Shown: positions 1 to 10,052 of the stretch, in pieces | How the letters are laid out: the number at the start of each line of letters is the position of its first letter | How positions within the stretch are numbered: position 1 is the stretch's first letter | From: Leptasterias polaris | Taxonomy: Eukaryota > Echinodermata > Asteroidea > Forcipulatida > Asteriidae | Direction: 5' to 3' | Length of the DNA: 64,000 nt | NCBI GenBank assembly: GCA_037783415.1 | Contig: JAZGTN010000192.1 | Location: 1,488,001 to 1,552,000 of the forward strand | Position numbers and translations under genes: made by a program | Notes under the pieces: generated by a model | What the model saw: the letters and a program-made list of their open reading frames with translations, nothing else | The model's database searches: none | What the model was told of the DNA's origin: nothing

Positions 1-733
1 TGTTGGGCCGGCGACCGTGCAGCTGACTTGAGAGTTGAAGGGAAGGACCTCCTGTTCAACCAAACGATTGGCAAGACTATTCGGGAAAACAGTTCATCAC
101 TGATTATCATACCGACGTGAGATGAGGGAGAGATGAATCCAGCAAAGGCAGTTAAAGATAGGGTCGATTTTGCAGCGGAGTCGGGTGTAAATCTAGCAGA
201 TGGGTATCTTTTCAGACCCACCACCGTGAACCGGAAATCCATAGCCAACATACTTTTGCCGTAAGTAACCCGTATAACCGTCTGGAAGTCTACTTTGCAG
301 CTTCCGAAGACCCAAACGATCTCAACCTTAGGCCGCACGGAAGCAGAGCCGGAGTGGAAGCAGAGCCGGAGTGGCAGCTACCTTGCGGATTTTGGGGGCA
401 ACCGAACAGCAGGTCATGGACCATTGCAGGTGGGCAACTCGGAAGACATTTAAACACTATACCGAGGTCGAGAAGGTTTCACGAATGCGAGGCACAGGGC
501 AAATGCTCCGGGATGCGGTGACAGGGAAAGGCGAGAACCCTCCGGCTTCCGATCTGACGGGTGGTTTTTACCGCGTTCTGAACTCGAACTTCAGGGCTGC
601 TAGGGCTTTTCCGTGTCCAGAGAGTAATGCAATACTTGGTTCACAAAAGCTTCGCATCAAGCCCGCATTTTGTTTCACTTTGTCTCTATGTCTTAATGTG
701 CCTGCTTTCTGGTTTTTGGTAAGGGTTGGGTGA
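1..733 (+). pseudogene. decayed tyrosine recombinase (DIRS/Ngaro-type) C-terminal part
   Basis: The + strand encodes the C-terminal half of a transposon tyrosine recombinase (integrase) in more than one frame. Frame 1 from base 1 has a segment ending in LLFNQTIGKTIRENSSS, an in-frame stop at 118-120, then VNLADGYLFRPTT before another stop near 262. A PHGSRAG motif (catalytic HxxR) lies at 333-353, and the frame starting at 371 carries QVMDHCRWAT (second H/W) and TFKHYTE (nucleophile tyrosine region). The HxxR motif and the downstream motifs are put out of frame by a 17-bp tandem duplication (340-356 and 357-373). These enzymes insert circular DNA intermediates of DIRS/Ngaro elements or Cryptons. 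Stops plus the frame shift make it inactive. The 5' part, including any reverse transcriptase, lies outside the window. The repeat structure just downstream favours Ngaro/DIRS over Crypton. Confidence 0.75.
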
Positions 734-812
734 GATATGGGGTAGTTTAACTATAAGGGAGTTTTGTCAGCCTGATCAAGGGGATGGTGCCGGGAGCTCG
801 GAAGGAAAACCC

Positions 813-1149
813 TTTTCGCCCATACCTAAGACAATGTAGAATCTTGAGCACTGTGCGATGGCAGCGATGCAAATAGTTTACTATTTGCTTCGCTGCCGGC
901 GTAGAGGGCGAATGATTAAATATCAGTCGCGATTCTGGTTTGCCCGGTGATGTGTAGGTCGTTTAGTCAGGAGACGTATCGAGTGTTTTATTTATCAGTG
1001 TCGGCCAAAAGAAATTCCCATCCCGCCCTCCCCAGATGGTAACCGTCGTCACGGGGCTTGGGATTCTACTAAAAACCATTTTCGCCCATACCTAAGACAA
1101 TGTAGAATCTTGAGCACTGTGCGATGGCAGCGATGCAAATAGTTTACTA
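813..1149 (+). mobile_element. 3' terminus of Ngaro/DIRS-like element with split direct repeats
   Basis: A 71-bp sequence starting ttttcgcccatacctaagac is present at 813-883 and again, essentially unchanged, at 1079-1149. They are separated by 195 bp and follow directly after the recombinase remnant. Ngaro elements are known to end with a B1-A2-B2 arrangement of split direct repeats. The two copies would be B1 and B2 and the spacer A2, whose partner A1 would be at the left end outside the window. The likely element end is at or near 1149. Confidence 0.6.
860..897. repeat. 17-bp hairpin inside the element terminus
   Basis: Arms 860-876 (ggcagcgatgcaaatag) and 881-897 are complementary with one mismatch around a 4-base loop. 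The second terminal repeat copy near 1126-1149 carries only the left arm. Confidence 0.7.
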
Positions 1150-2404
1150 ACTGACTGGCTGTCTTCGTGCATTAAGTAAATAACTTCTGATGGCAACGCA
1201 TAATTGTATAGCACTTGCAAAAGTATTACGATCAATTCAGAGATAACTCAATTTCACAATCTTTCCACATTACTTCTATTGACCTAATTCACCAGACTTC
1301 TTCATCACAATAATCTTGGTTGGCCATCTCGGGAGTCAGTGTCCCTGTGTGTTGTGACATTGCAGGGTTTGAATTAAACACTGGACCGCAGGCCAGTTTT
1401 TTCGACTTCAGTTTGATAAATATACTGTTGATTATTGAAGAATTCTTACTTGTGATACAAATGAGACAAATCTTCTCTTAGTGTTTTTTGCAAGTTCAAA
1501 AAGTTCAATTGTTAAACAGTGGCACTTGTTCTTATTTCAATTCTGGTCTTGTACACAAAATTCTAGTCCAGTAAATGCTTCATTACAATAAGTTGACGGA
1601 CATCCTTCATAGTAATCGTCAACATTAAATAACTCACCGAAATATGTACACAGACAAATATAGGCCAAATGTTATACACTGTTTTGTGTGAAACCAATAC
1701 TCCTAAAAGAAAAACCTACTGAAAACTAACTGTTTCCCATGAAAATTCATATTGTGTACTTACTGTACAAGCCAAAAAGTGTTGTTTTGGGAAATTGTTT
1801 ACACATGTACCCGTCGACTTCAAAACGACAACTTTTGCACTCAAGCAAACTGAGCTCTGTCACACGACCGTTCACAATTCACACATTCGTGGAGGCCGAT
1901 CTGCTCCACCCACAGCGCCCCACAGTGAGCGGTCTATTTGCTGTTTAATCACTAGTTCATTCACAGTAACTGCACAGTTAGTTACTGTAAACCCTAATGA
2001 ATATTCGAGCCAAGTTTTAAAGAAATTGACGTAACTTTACTGTACGTACCTAACCAATATTCATAGACTGTGTATTCATCAACCAGAAAATGGTTTCCAT
2101 ATTGAAATTTATATAGGATTAAAACAATCGATTGGTTCCATCGATACGTTAAAGCGAGCGGACAGCCACTCACAAACAGTACACATGGCATGGTATTTTG
2201 GCTGGTAACCCTTTTTTGTCAAGCAACATTTTGTGCTTTTCAGAATGTTTGCCATACTGCCTTGTCCATATGCCATGGAAGAGAAGTTTGTTATAAACTA
2301 ATTAACAATAAATCCATTCATAGCTCTTTATACCTGTTATTGAAATAGTGAGCACTTTGAGACACCCGTCGGGTGTAATTAAAGGCTTTGTAAAAAGCCT
2401 CACA
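1150..2404. other. non-coding stretch, nothing recognised
   Basis: AT-rich DNA with only short overlapping chance frames. I see no splice-bounded coding, RNA gene or repeat partner elsewhere in the window. Confidence 0.5.
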
Positions 2405-2655
2405 CACAGATCCTTGTAATTTGATTGGTGGAACTCACGTCACGTGTCATCCTTTATTTTACCATGTATGCTGCCGCGACGCTCCAAAATTAAATATAGG
2501 AGTCCTATATGGATATATTGTTGGGCGCTTCCCTGCCTCGTTTCCAAAGTAATCGTTTCCTAGCCCATTTATCCAAACGAGGCAGGGTTTTGTCATGGCG
2601 TACAAGGTTGGGGTCTACATGGAGCCGTCCACGTTGTTGAGGGTTTTTTCACAGA

Positions 2656-2751
2656 ACTTTGAGAATGTGGGGTGGACGACTTTCCGTACTTTGAGAATGT
2701 GGGGTGGACGACTTTCCGTACTTTGAGAATGTGGGGTGGATGACTTTCCGT
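2656..2751 (+). repeat. three copies of a 32-bp tandem repeat
   Basis: Units at 2656-2687, 2688-2719 and 2720-2751 differ at one base. The other copy of this repeat (minus strand, 4673-5290) has a single, diverged unit, so the triplication is specific to this copy. Confidence 0.9.
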
Positions 2752-2824
2752 GTCTATTTTGTGTTTATTGTAAAATTCAAATGTCAAGGATCTATTTGTG
2801 AGTTATATACATGTACATTGTAGA

Positions 2825-2951
2825 ACAAATATTGAATGCATTTTCGTTCATGCATTGTTGCAGGATGTAATCACTCAGTGAAATCTGGCTTTTCCATGTC
2901 AAGAGGCGATTATATTCTGTGACAGTGCACTCGAATGCATCCAATATTTGT
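2825..2951. repeat. foldback tail with inverted arms
   Basis: The left arm from 2825 (acaaatattgaatgcatt...) is complementary to the right arm ending at 2951 over about 48 bp with several mismatches. Related sequence occurs at 4673-4917 and 56706-56876. Confidence 0.65.
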
Positions 2952-3145
2952 ACAATATCAATCCAATAACACCAGCCTCCATAGTAACTGCCTAGCAATG
3001 GCACATTTGGGTAACAACACATTGGACTCCGCTGCCTTGGGGAAAACACATAAGGCGGACATACTCTATGGATACACTTTGTTTCATTGACATTAACAAT
3101 CACAGAAAAAAGTGTGGCAGATTTTATTTTGCAATAAATTTTGTT

Positions 3146-3543
3146 TTGGTCAAGCAAACTGGACTCAAGCTCTGGTGTTTCTGTTCAGCAGAGTGTGGGT
3201 TCGAGTCCTGGTCTTGACACTTCTGTCCTTAAGCAAGACACTTAACCATTATTGCTTTGTCCTTTAGATGGGACATAAAGCTGTAGGTCCCATTCGTTGT
3301 GTAATGCACGTAAAAGAACCCAGTTACACTTATCGCTAAGAGAAGGGGTTTGCTGCAGTGTTTGTGGCAGTGGCTGCTGAATGCACTGCAACACCTTGTA
3401 AACTCTTATAAGGTGCTACCTAAATCGGTCTCATACTTCAAAAAAGTTCAAAAACCTGTCTTAAAATGTTTCTGTTCATTCAATTGCCTTGAGTACCTCA
3501 TTGGTAATAACTTGCGCTATATAAGAATATCTATTTTATTATC
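3146..3543 (+). mobile_element. SINE type A, slightly 5'-eroded
   Basis: A tRNA-derived head with an intact-looking B box (gggttcgagtcc, 3197-3208) is followed by the linker tgacacttctgtccttaagcaagacacttaacc. The type A body has a gatgggac-taaagc block, a gagaaggggtttgc block and an acaccttgtaaac block, and it ends in a ctatataa...ttatt tail. The A box region is shortened. Other copies in this window are at 5915, 20161, 31071, 37615 and 44882. Confidence 0.85.
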
Positions 3544-3560
3544 TGTTATAATATCTGCAG

Positions 3561-3768
3561 AGGTTGGACAGGACATCATTTGGCAAAGCTTGACAGATCA
3601 GTGTATTATTACCAAGGGCCCAGCAATGCCCCACTTAATTGCACTATCCCAGTGAAACTTGACATACCCAATCAGGATAATATTCACGGACTATCAGATG
3701 ATGAAACGACACCCGATATGATTATCTGGGAAAAAGCTGTGGTAGCACTTGACCATTTGGAGTATTAA
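3561..3768 (+). CDS. possible terminal exon, unknown protein
   Basis: After an acceptor at 3559-3560 (tataatatctgcag) there is an open frame of about 68 codons starting with one leftover base and ending at taa 3766-3768. The peptide contains LDRSVYYYQGPSNAPLN, LSDDETTPDMIIWEKAV and ends ALDHLEY, with a composition that looks coding. I do not recognise the protein. It sits 17 bases after the end of a SINE. No clear AATAAA signal follows closely. It cannot precede the exon at 5594 in one mRNA unless it is an alternative last exon, because it ends in a stop. It may be a chance frame or belong to an upstream gene. Confidence 0.3.
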
Positions 3769-4140
3769 CCGTGTACCTGCGCGTGCTCATTACAAAACAC
3801 TCGACAACGTACAAACATCCAGTACTGTGCTCTCTGAGAGTGGTTCATCAAACATCCACACTGTGTGATACTTTACTGCCTTGAATAACATTCAGAGTTG
3901 ATTGCCACACCACATGGTTATTAAGTTAAACTTTAAAGTCACGGCCGGACAAAAAAACAGTAGAGTAAAAAAACAACACAGCAAATGACAAGCCACAAAT
4001 GCTTTTGAGAAATCAAAGCTTTCTGACATTTTCTGGGGGCATAATTAAACCTTTCATTACCTTCCCAAGGGCATTTACTCAAAAACATACACAGGAGATT
4101 TTGGAATGTTCTTGCTTGAGGGATCGTTAGAGTTATTCCT

Positions 4141-4201
<61 letters not shown>

Positions 4202-4420
4202 TCTTACTCGTTTTTTTGAGTTGTGTTTGGTCTTGGGAATGAGGCTGCGGGATAGTTCATGAGAACGTTTCATGGGTGTATTTTTTTGCTCTCGCAGTTT
4301 GATATGATACCTTTGGAATGTAATTAACTCAGAGGGAGGACGGCCATGATGAAGATGCTGCTAACAAGCCTCGATTTTCACTTTCTATAAATATCGATTT
4401 GGAAATCAAAAGAAATTCCT
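3769..4420. other. non-coding stretch with a C homopolymer
   Basis: No coding or repeat match is seen apart from the poly-C run listed separately. Confidence 0.5.
4142..4200 (+). repeat. 59-base poly-C run
   Basis: An uninterrupted run of 59 C fills the interval. True length is uncertain because such runs are prone to sequencing and assembly error. Confidence 0.9.
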
Positions 4421-4590
4421 CAGGGCCCAATTACATGGAGCTGCTTAAGCACAAAACGTGGCTTAGCACAATACAATTATGCTTACCAGAATATGGTTAC
4501 CAGTCAAACTACCATGTCACATGTACAATTTGTGACTGGTATTTGTCTCGTTTCTGCTTAGCAGACATTTTTTAAGCATCTGCCTGGGGT
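4421..4590. mobile_element. palindromic MITE family Q (gctgcttaagca type), copy 1
   Basis: It starts cagggcccaatt..gagctgcttaagcac and ends with a rough inverted copy (ttaagcatctgcctgg). Interior blocks gcttaccagaat.ggttaccag and tttctgcttagcaga recur in the copies at 36541, 61788 and 63396. The ends are inverted repeats and there is no coding, so it is non-autonomous. Confidence 0.7.
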
Positions 4591-4672
4591 ATTAATCATT
4601 AAGGTCTGAGCTGTTGTGGGTTCAGCTGGATTGTACAACACTATATGCAAGTAAGTGTAGAGTCAATGTTAT

Positions 4673-5290
4673 ACAAATAATGAATGCATATATGTAGGAG
4701 TGCATTATTGCAGAATATAATCATGAGGTGAAATCTGGACTATTCCATTTCACAAGGCCAAGCAATTCTGTCTGAATCAGTGTCATCTTCAGGATTACTA
4801 TGAATGTTATGCAATACATGTATTAAAAGCTGATAGAGTTTATACAAATAATGGATGTACATGTATACGAGTGGATATATTGGATACATATAACGCACAA
4901 ACAAAGTGCATTCAATATCTGTTTTATTTAATCACACATCGATCCTTGTCGTTTGAAAAATGTTTCCACAATAAATACAAATTAGACACCGAAGTTCATC
5001 CACACCAATCTCTGAAAATCTCAAAACAAACTTTCTAAATAACATGGACGACTCCATGTAGACACCAACCTTGTCCGCCGTGACACGACCTTGCCTCGAT
5101 TGGACAAAGGGGCAAGAAAGATTGTTTCGGGATGGACGCTGAGAACTAAGTATCGAAAACCGATATACAACGTCCTATATTTTCCCCCATATACAACGGT
5201 TACGACGGCCCAATGACAGTAAATACATGGCAAAATGAGGGATGACACGTGACGCCTGTTCCACCAATCAAATAACAAGCATCTCTGTGG
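4673..5290 (-). repeat. dispersed repeat P, copy 2
   Basis: The reverse complement matches 2405-2957 as described there. The pair is therefore in inverted orientation with about 1.7 kb between. The foldback tail here is longer (4673-4917). Confidence 0.65.
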
Positions 5291-5593
5291 TAGTTATAAA
5301 ATACAACAACTAAAAGTAAATACTTATAAGGTTAATTTTCTTGTTCATTCATATTGAGTGAATGCCAAATAGAAACACGTACTGTGAAAACAGAACAACG
5401 CCTTCTCTTCTTCCCATGTGACAAAAATGCATCCATATCAGACTGGTTTTGAACTTGTGTCTCCCCCTTAATCTAAAAATGTTAAAATCCCACACAAAAC
5501 ACTGAATTCTCAAGTTTGAACCCAGAACTTGTTTTTATTCTATTTTTATTTCCTCGATTGATCAGACTTTGGGTCTTCCTCCTCTGTCCACAG
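5291..5593 (+). other. intron-side sequence before exon 1
   Basis: No gene is seen. The last 40 bases contain the pyrimidine-rich tract tcttcctcctctgtccacag that forms the acceptor of the next exon. Confidence 0.5.
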
Positions 5594-5697
5594 GTTGACT
5601 TGGTGGTGTATTTGCTAGACAGTACCTCAGGAAAGTTGGTCAGTCAGGATGGTCTAGCTGGAATCGTTCACACACTGCCCAAAGCAGGATTAGCAGG
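5594..5697 (+). CDS. PDE2A: internal exon, PDE2A-like GAF-A domain (part 1)
   Basis: This is a 104-base internal exon: acceptor tcctctgtccacag before 5594, donor gg|gtaagtt after 5697. It has 34 codons plus two bases and reads VDLVVYLLDSTSGKLVSQDG then GIVHTLPKAGLAG. The pattern (hydrophobic strand with YLLD, then a polar turn, K-L-V and a charged loop) fits the start of a GAF domain. The order resembles the first GAF domain of PDE2A, the cGMP-stimulated cAMP/cGMP phosphodiesterase, as I recall it. The two leftover bases join exactly to the one leftover base of the exon at 23797. Seen: splice sites, open frame, phase match. Inferred: gene identity. An unrelated GAF protein is possible. Confidence 0.6.
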
Positions 5698-5914
5698 GTA
5701 AGTTAGAACCACTCACTCACTTACAAAACACCTGCACAATTAATGGCCTTTCTTTTATTTTTTGTCCAGGTTCGGTTCTAGTAGAACCAAGACTAACAAA
5801 CTCTGGATCATTTCAATACCTTCTCAAAACCCATTTGTTAATTTGTTGTTAATTTTTGTTTGAACTCTTATCACTCTTGACTCTGTGTGTAATAAATGGA
5901 TGATTATTACTACT
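5698..5914 (+). other. start of the first long intron
   Basis: Donor gtaagtt at 5698, then unremarkable AT-rich sequence. The intron would run to 23796 (about 18.1 kb). Confidence 0.5.
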
Positions 5915-6261
5915 GGCGTGCTGGGCTGAGCAGATAAGAGCACCAGACTCAATTTAAGCTCTGGTGTTTCTGATCAGCAGAGTGTGGGTTTGAGTCCCAG
6001 TCGTGAAACTTGTGTCCTTAAGCAAGACACGTAAACATTATTGCTGCCTCCTTCGGATGGGACGTAAAGCCGTTTGTCCTGTGTGTTGTGTAATGCATGT
6101 AGAACCCAGTGCGCTTATCATAAAGAGAAGGGGTACTCCACAGTGTTCTTGGTTTGATTGGCTGCATATTGCGCCACAGCACCTTGTAAACAATTTCATG
6201 GTGCTATGTAAAGAAATAGGTCTCATACTTCAAAACAAAGATCCACATACCTTGCAGGAAA
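5915..6261 (+). mobile_element. SINE type A
   Basis: The tRNA-like head contains A-box-like ctgggctgagcagataagagc and B-box-like gggtttgagtccc. The type A body follows: tcggatgggacgtaaagccg, aagagaaggggt, gattggctgcatattgcgcc, acaccttgtaaac and ggtctcata. The body stops at the (AAT)n shared with the LINE fragment that follows. Confidence 0.85.
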
Positions 6262-6465
6262 AATAATAATAATAATAATAATAAAGACTTGTTATGCGCA
6301 CATATCCACCCTGCTGGGTGTTCAAGGCGCAGTAAACCAAAAACAAACAAAAGAAAACAGATACAACTAAATTATTCCTTGAAAACCTGTGACATAAGAT
6401 AAGTTTTGAGAAGTGATTTAAATTTTGTGGTACAAAGACAACATCTAAGATTATGTGGTAGAGAG
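6262..6465 (-). mobile_element. L2-like LINE 3' end fragment
   Basis: The stretch (AAT)n then aagacttgttatgcgcacat... matches 24306-24505, the 3' end of the LINE in the satellite, almost base for base to ggtagagag at 6465. It is the last ~190 bp (end of the reverse transcriptase frame and 3' UTR) in minus orientation. It abuts the SINE at the (AAT)n tract. Confidence 0.8.
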
Positions 6466-6570
6466 CGCATATAAATACTGAGCGCTATAATCATGTTTGA
6501 GCCTCATGAGCTTCACTGAGTGCAGGATTTAAGTGCTATATAAGAAGCCAATATTATTGTTTATTATTAC
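6466..6570 (+). mobile_element. SINE/LINE-type 3' tail fragment
   Basis: It ends taagtgctatataagaagcc followed by an ATT-rich tail, as in the type A SINE at 3146-3543. It may be the rest of the SINE at 5915, split by the LINE fragment. Confidence 0.45.
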
Positions 6571-7181
6571 TACATGTATGTCTGTGAAAATTTCATCACA
6601 CACTTCAGTCGTTTGTGAAAACAATGTGAACATCAACATTTTTTTGACCCACCTTCTCTGAGACCCAATTATTGCGGGTTTAAAGTTCTTGCCTCAAAGT
6701 TATAATCAAGATTCATAAGTACCAGGGACAGTTTATCCATTCTAGTTGGTCAAGAGGAGATCATGTGGCCATGTTTAACCGTGCGATATAAACACGGTGA
6801 GGAGTGTTTAAACATAGGCATGGCCCGACAGCTAACGCTGGCGCTTAATTTTGTGTAATGCAATCAATAGATAGCGGAAATCAATGTAAAATTTATTGGT
6901 ACGGGTGCATTCAACTAAGGCTGACCGTCGCATGTAATTTGACCCTTTGCAAATTTGAGCCCGCGGACGTGACATGACAGGAATTGAAAACTGACAGAGA
7001 AGTTTTATAGATTTTCCAATATTATTACGCTTTTTAACAAAAAGGGTATTCATGAATGGGAATAAAAGGCTGTTTAAAACCTTGCAGGGTCGTGGCTGTG
7101 CTGGGTCCTTTATCACACGACCACACCCTACCGGTTTTAATCAGATGTTTAAAGAATCATTCTTTTATTCCCTTAGTATAG
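6571..7181. other. non-coding intronic stretch
   Basis: Nothing firm. Around 6745-6830 (gatcatgtggccatgtttaac) there is weak similarity to the reverse complement of 8170-8265, perhaps an old shared repeat. Confidence 0.4.
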
Positions 7182-7578
7182 TATCCTCAAAGAGGTCTGC
7201 TACCCCTTCCTCTCCAACCCTCTCATTCCAACCCACTTCTTTTCCCTCCTTCACCCCTCACACCTCCAATTATCTTAATATATCATCCTCAAAGAGGTCC
7301 GCTATTCCAACCCTCTCATTCTAACCCTCTCCCTTTCCCTCCTTTATCCTTAACACCTCCAATTGTCTTAATACATCATCTTCATAGAGGTCCGCTACCC
7401 CTCCCCTTCCAACCCTCTCATTCCAACCCTCTCCCTTTCCCTCCTTTATCCTTCACACCTCCAATTGTCTTAATATATCATCATCATAGAGGTCCGCTAC
7501 CCCTTCCCTTCCAACCCTCTCATTCCAACCCCCTTCCTTTCCCTCTCCAACCTCCTCACCCTCCAATTATCTTCTCCA
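7182..7578 (+). repeat. pyrimidine-rich minisatellite, four ~100-bp units
   Basis: Units begin at 7182, 7285, 7378 and 7480 with atc(c/t/a)tca(a/t)agaggtc, and each continues with tctccaaccctctcattc and cacctccaatt.tctta. Unit spacing is 103, 93 and 102 bp. The strong strand bias (C+T) explains the open frames here. Confidence 0.85.
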
Positions 7579-8464
7579 GAGTCCCAGAGATGATCACCCG
7601 CTGGCATTCTAATGCTACCTCTATGGCATATTCCAAATGTTCATAACATGTGCTCATCTGTTTTGGTTGGAACCTTGCCGGGGCATAAGTCACTGGATGC
7701 CATCAGATGGCGAGGGGATGTGTGTGTGGAGTGCACTGACCGGAGTTCTTTTAAAAAAAAATTAACAACAAGAAGACGCTATAGAAATGGAAAAACTAAA
7801 ATTATCACCCAGTCAGTTTCCCTTGTGGTTTATTATTTGATATGAGAAATGGAAAAACCTGAAAGGTATCAGAAGTAGCTATTACTAGGAAATTTTGCGG
7901 GTACTGCACAACCCTGTGTAGATCTCCTTTTTTTTGGAGTAGTGTTGGCATGGTCTGGACAGTTCAAACGGCTGAAGACGAGCTGAGTAAACTGTAGGAC
8001 CGAGCCCTAGGCGAGATCATTAAACAATGGCCAGCCACCAACCAAGGTCATTGCCACGCAGTGAAGTCTGGGTTCCTCACACTGTTATTGCCTTTAATAA
8101 ATACCTTTAACGAAAACAAATTGAAAATCATGAGAGTTCATTTAATTTAGGGGCCATTTATTCGCTAGTTCACAAGAGCTGGTCTTTATATCACATGTTA
8201 ATAAACCCCCACGTGACCAGTCTTTGACCTATCAGAGTGCTTAAACACCCCCATAGGTGTTTATTAATATTGGTTAAAATGACTTAAGTACATCAGGAAA
8301 TCCCATGCTTAGATTTCAAACGAATTCCTGCTGCCGGAAAAAAATTAGTTGTTTCCCTGTTTCTTACAGAGGGCTTTGTTGGCATTGTAGAAAATAGCGT
8401 GCCAGAAATTGGTGATGAAAAGATGACTACAATACAAGATGCCCAACTCATCTTTCACTCTGGC
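7579..8464. other. non-coding intronic stretch
   Basis: No coding, RNA or clear repeat signal seen, apart from the weak match of 8170-8265 to 6745-6830. Confidence 0.45.
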
Positions 8465-8760
8465 GAAATTGGTCAGGTTGAGAAAAATGGATGAAGGGCA
8501 ATTGTGTTAATAACATAGGCCTTGAGCCCGCGAGAGCACAGTTTTGCAAAGGGGTGCTGGATTTTTTTCCCAAGACAATTGGCGAGTGCGAAGCCATTAC
8601 GGCGTGGGGTCTGGGGCCCGCTTAAGGGCCCCAGAAATCTTTGGGTCCTAGATGCTCTGTCGTGCAATTTGAGCCACTATTTGGCACTTAAATGTGACTT
8701 TTTGGAGTGGAATATTATCAGTGTAATTTTTTTTAATGACGGGGCCCCACAAAGACTTTA
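8465..8760. repeat. dispersed repeat containing a 62-bp block shared with 11158-11219
   Basis: Bases 8465-8526 match 11158-11219 with one difference. The rest includes a ggggcccgcttaagggcccc palindrome-like core (8612-8631) and looks like repeat DNA; the exact ends are not defined. Confidence 0.55.
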
Positions 8761-10052
8761 TCAACTTAAAAAAACAAAGGAAATACAGCAGTGTATATTT
8801 CACTAGTTGTTCTTTCTGAATACATCGACAGATTTAATTAGGTCCGACAAATATTGGTAGATTTATTTTCTTTACGATGCTTTCTTAAAGACCCCCCAAC
8901 TAAAAATAAACAGACATGACACTGGTAAGTTGTCAAATCATGTTAACTGTTTTCAGTTGAATTTTAATATTCTCGGTTCTAACAAGTCGTTCAGATGTTA
9001 CAATAATAAGTATATTTAAATAAGTGGAAATAAAATAAAGTGAACAACTATTTTTAAAGCAATGTTTCCATTTATCAATAATTTGATTCGCCGTATCCCT
9101 TTTAAAATCCCAATTGCAGTATACTTTTATATCTAGTTTGTAATCCCAATGAGTAAATAAAAAGTCCCCAATCCAAAGATTTGTCCTCTAATGTAACAGA
9201 TGCCTTCTCATTCAGACGAAAAGCATAGGGGCCGACCTAACGTATTACACACTGGTGATAAATGTTAAACACTGAATACCAAACCTGGTCAAAAATCCAA
9301 CCCAATAGGGTCTGACACTAACATTTCACTCCAGATCTAATCCCAGGCTCAGGAAGGATACTGCTCCAATAATACCTGTATTATATACCTACATTCATCT
9401 TAAGTCACATTCGCTTTATGGCACTTAAATCTTAACACCCATATAAGAGGTACCATTCTACTAATTGTGTTGTTCTGAAATAACCATTAAAAAAATGTCC
9501 AATTCATTCCAATTGGATATCCAGTTGGAAAGAATTGGATTGAGTTGGTATTGAGGTGATTTGAGTTGGTTTATATTGGAATACTAAATTTCCATTTAGA
9601 ATAAAATCTTGGACTAACTCAGTCCAGTTGAAAAACCAATTAGACTCAGATGGTTTGATTTAATTGAATTGGATTTAGTTGGAATTTGTTTCTACCAGTT
9701 GGAAGTTTCGCCTCCCAATGAGTCGTTTGTTTTACTAAGTTTTCTGATGCCACACTTTCACAGAGTTCTTCAACCACCATGCCTCTTCTTAGTAGGCCCC
9801 ATCCTGTAAACAAAAGAAGCAAACACCATGAACATTACATGCACACAAAAAATTAATGCAGGGTACTATAATGTGTAATGTTTGGGAATAAAATAAATTA
9901 ACTTAAATTTGTGGGTTCAATAAAGTTATGAGATTGTTGCCAGAGATATCATTATTATGATATGGGTTGAGGGGTCCCTTGAAGAAAGTCTCAACACTTT
10001 CTGACTGTTGTCATGCCCCATAATTTAGCGCCAATACTCAATAGAACTTGAA
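8761..10052. other. non-coding intronic stretch with cryptic simple sequence
   Basis: No gene seen. From about 9500 to 9690 the sequence is dominated by scrambled attgga/gttgg/ccaatt words, a cryptically simple region. Confidence 0.5.

Larger units (their letters stand above)
2405..2957 (+). repeat. dispersed repeat P, copy 1
   Basis: This segment matches the reverse complement of 4673-5290 over most of its length. Shared landmarks are ttgattggtgga, cgtcacgtgtcatcc, acaaggttgg.gtctacatgga and caaatattgaatgca. It ends in a foldback tail (2825-2951). It is probably a non-autonomous transposable element; superfamily unknown. Confidence 0.65.
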
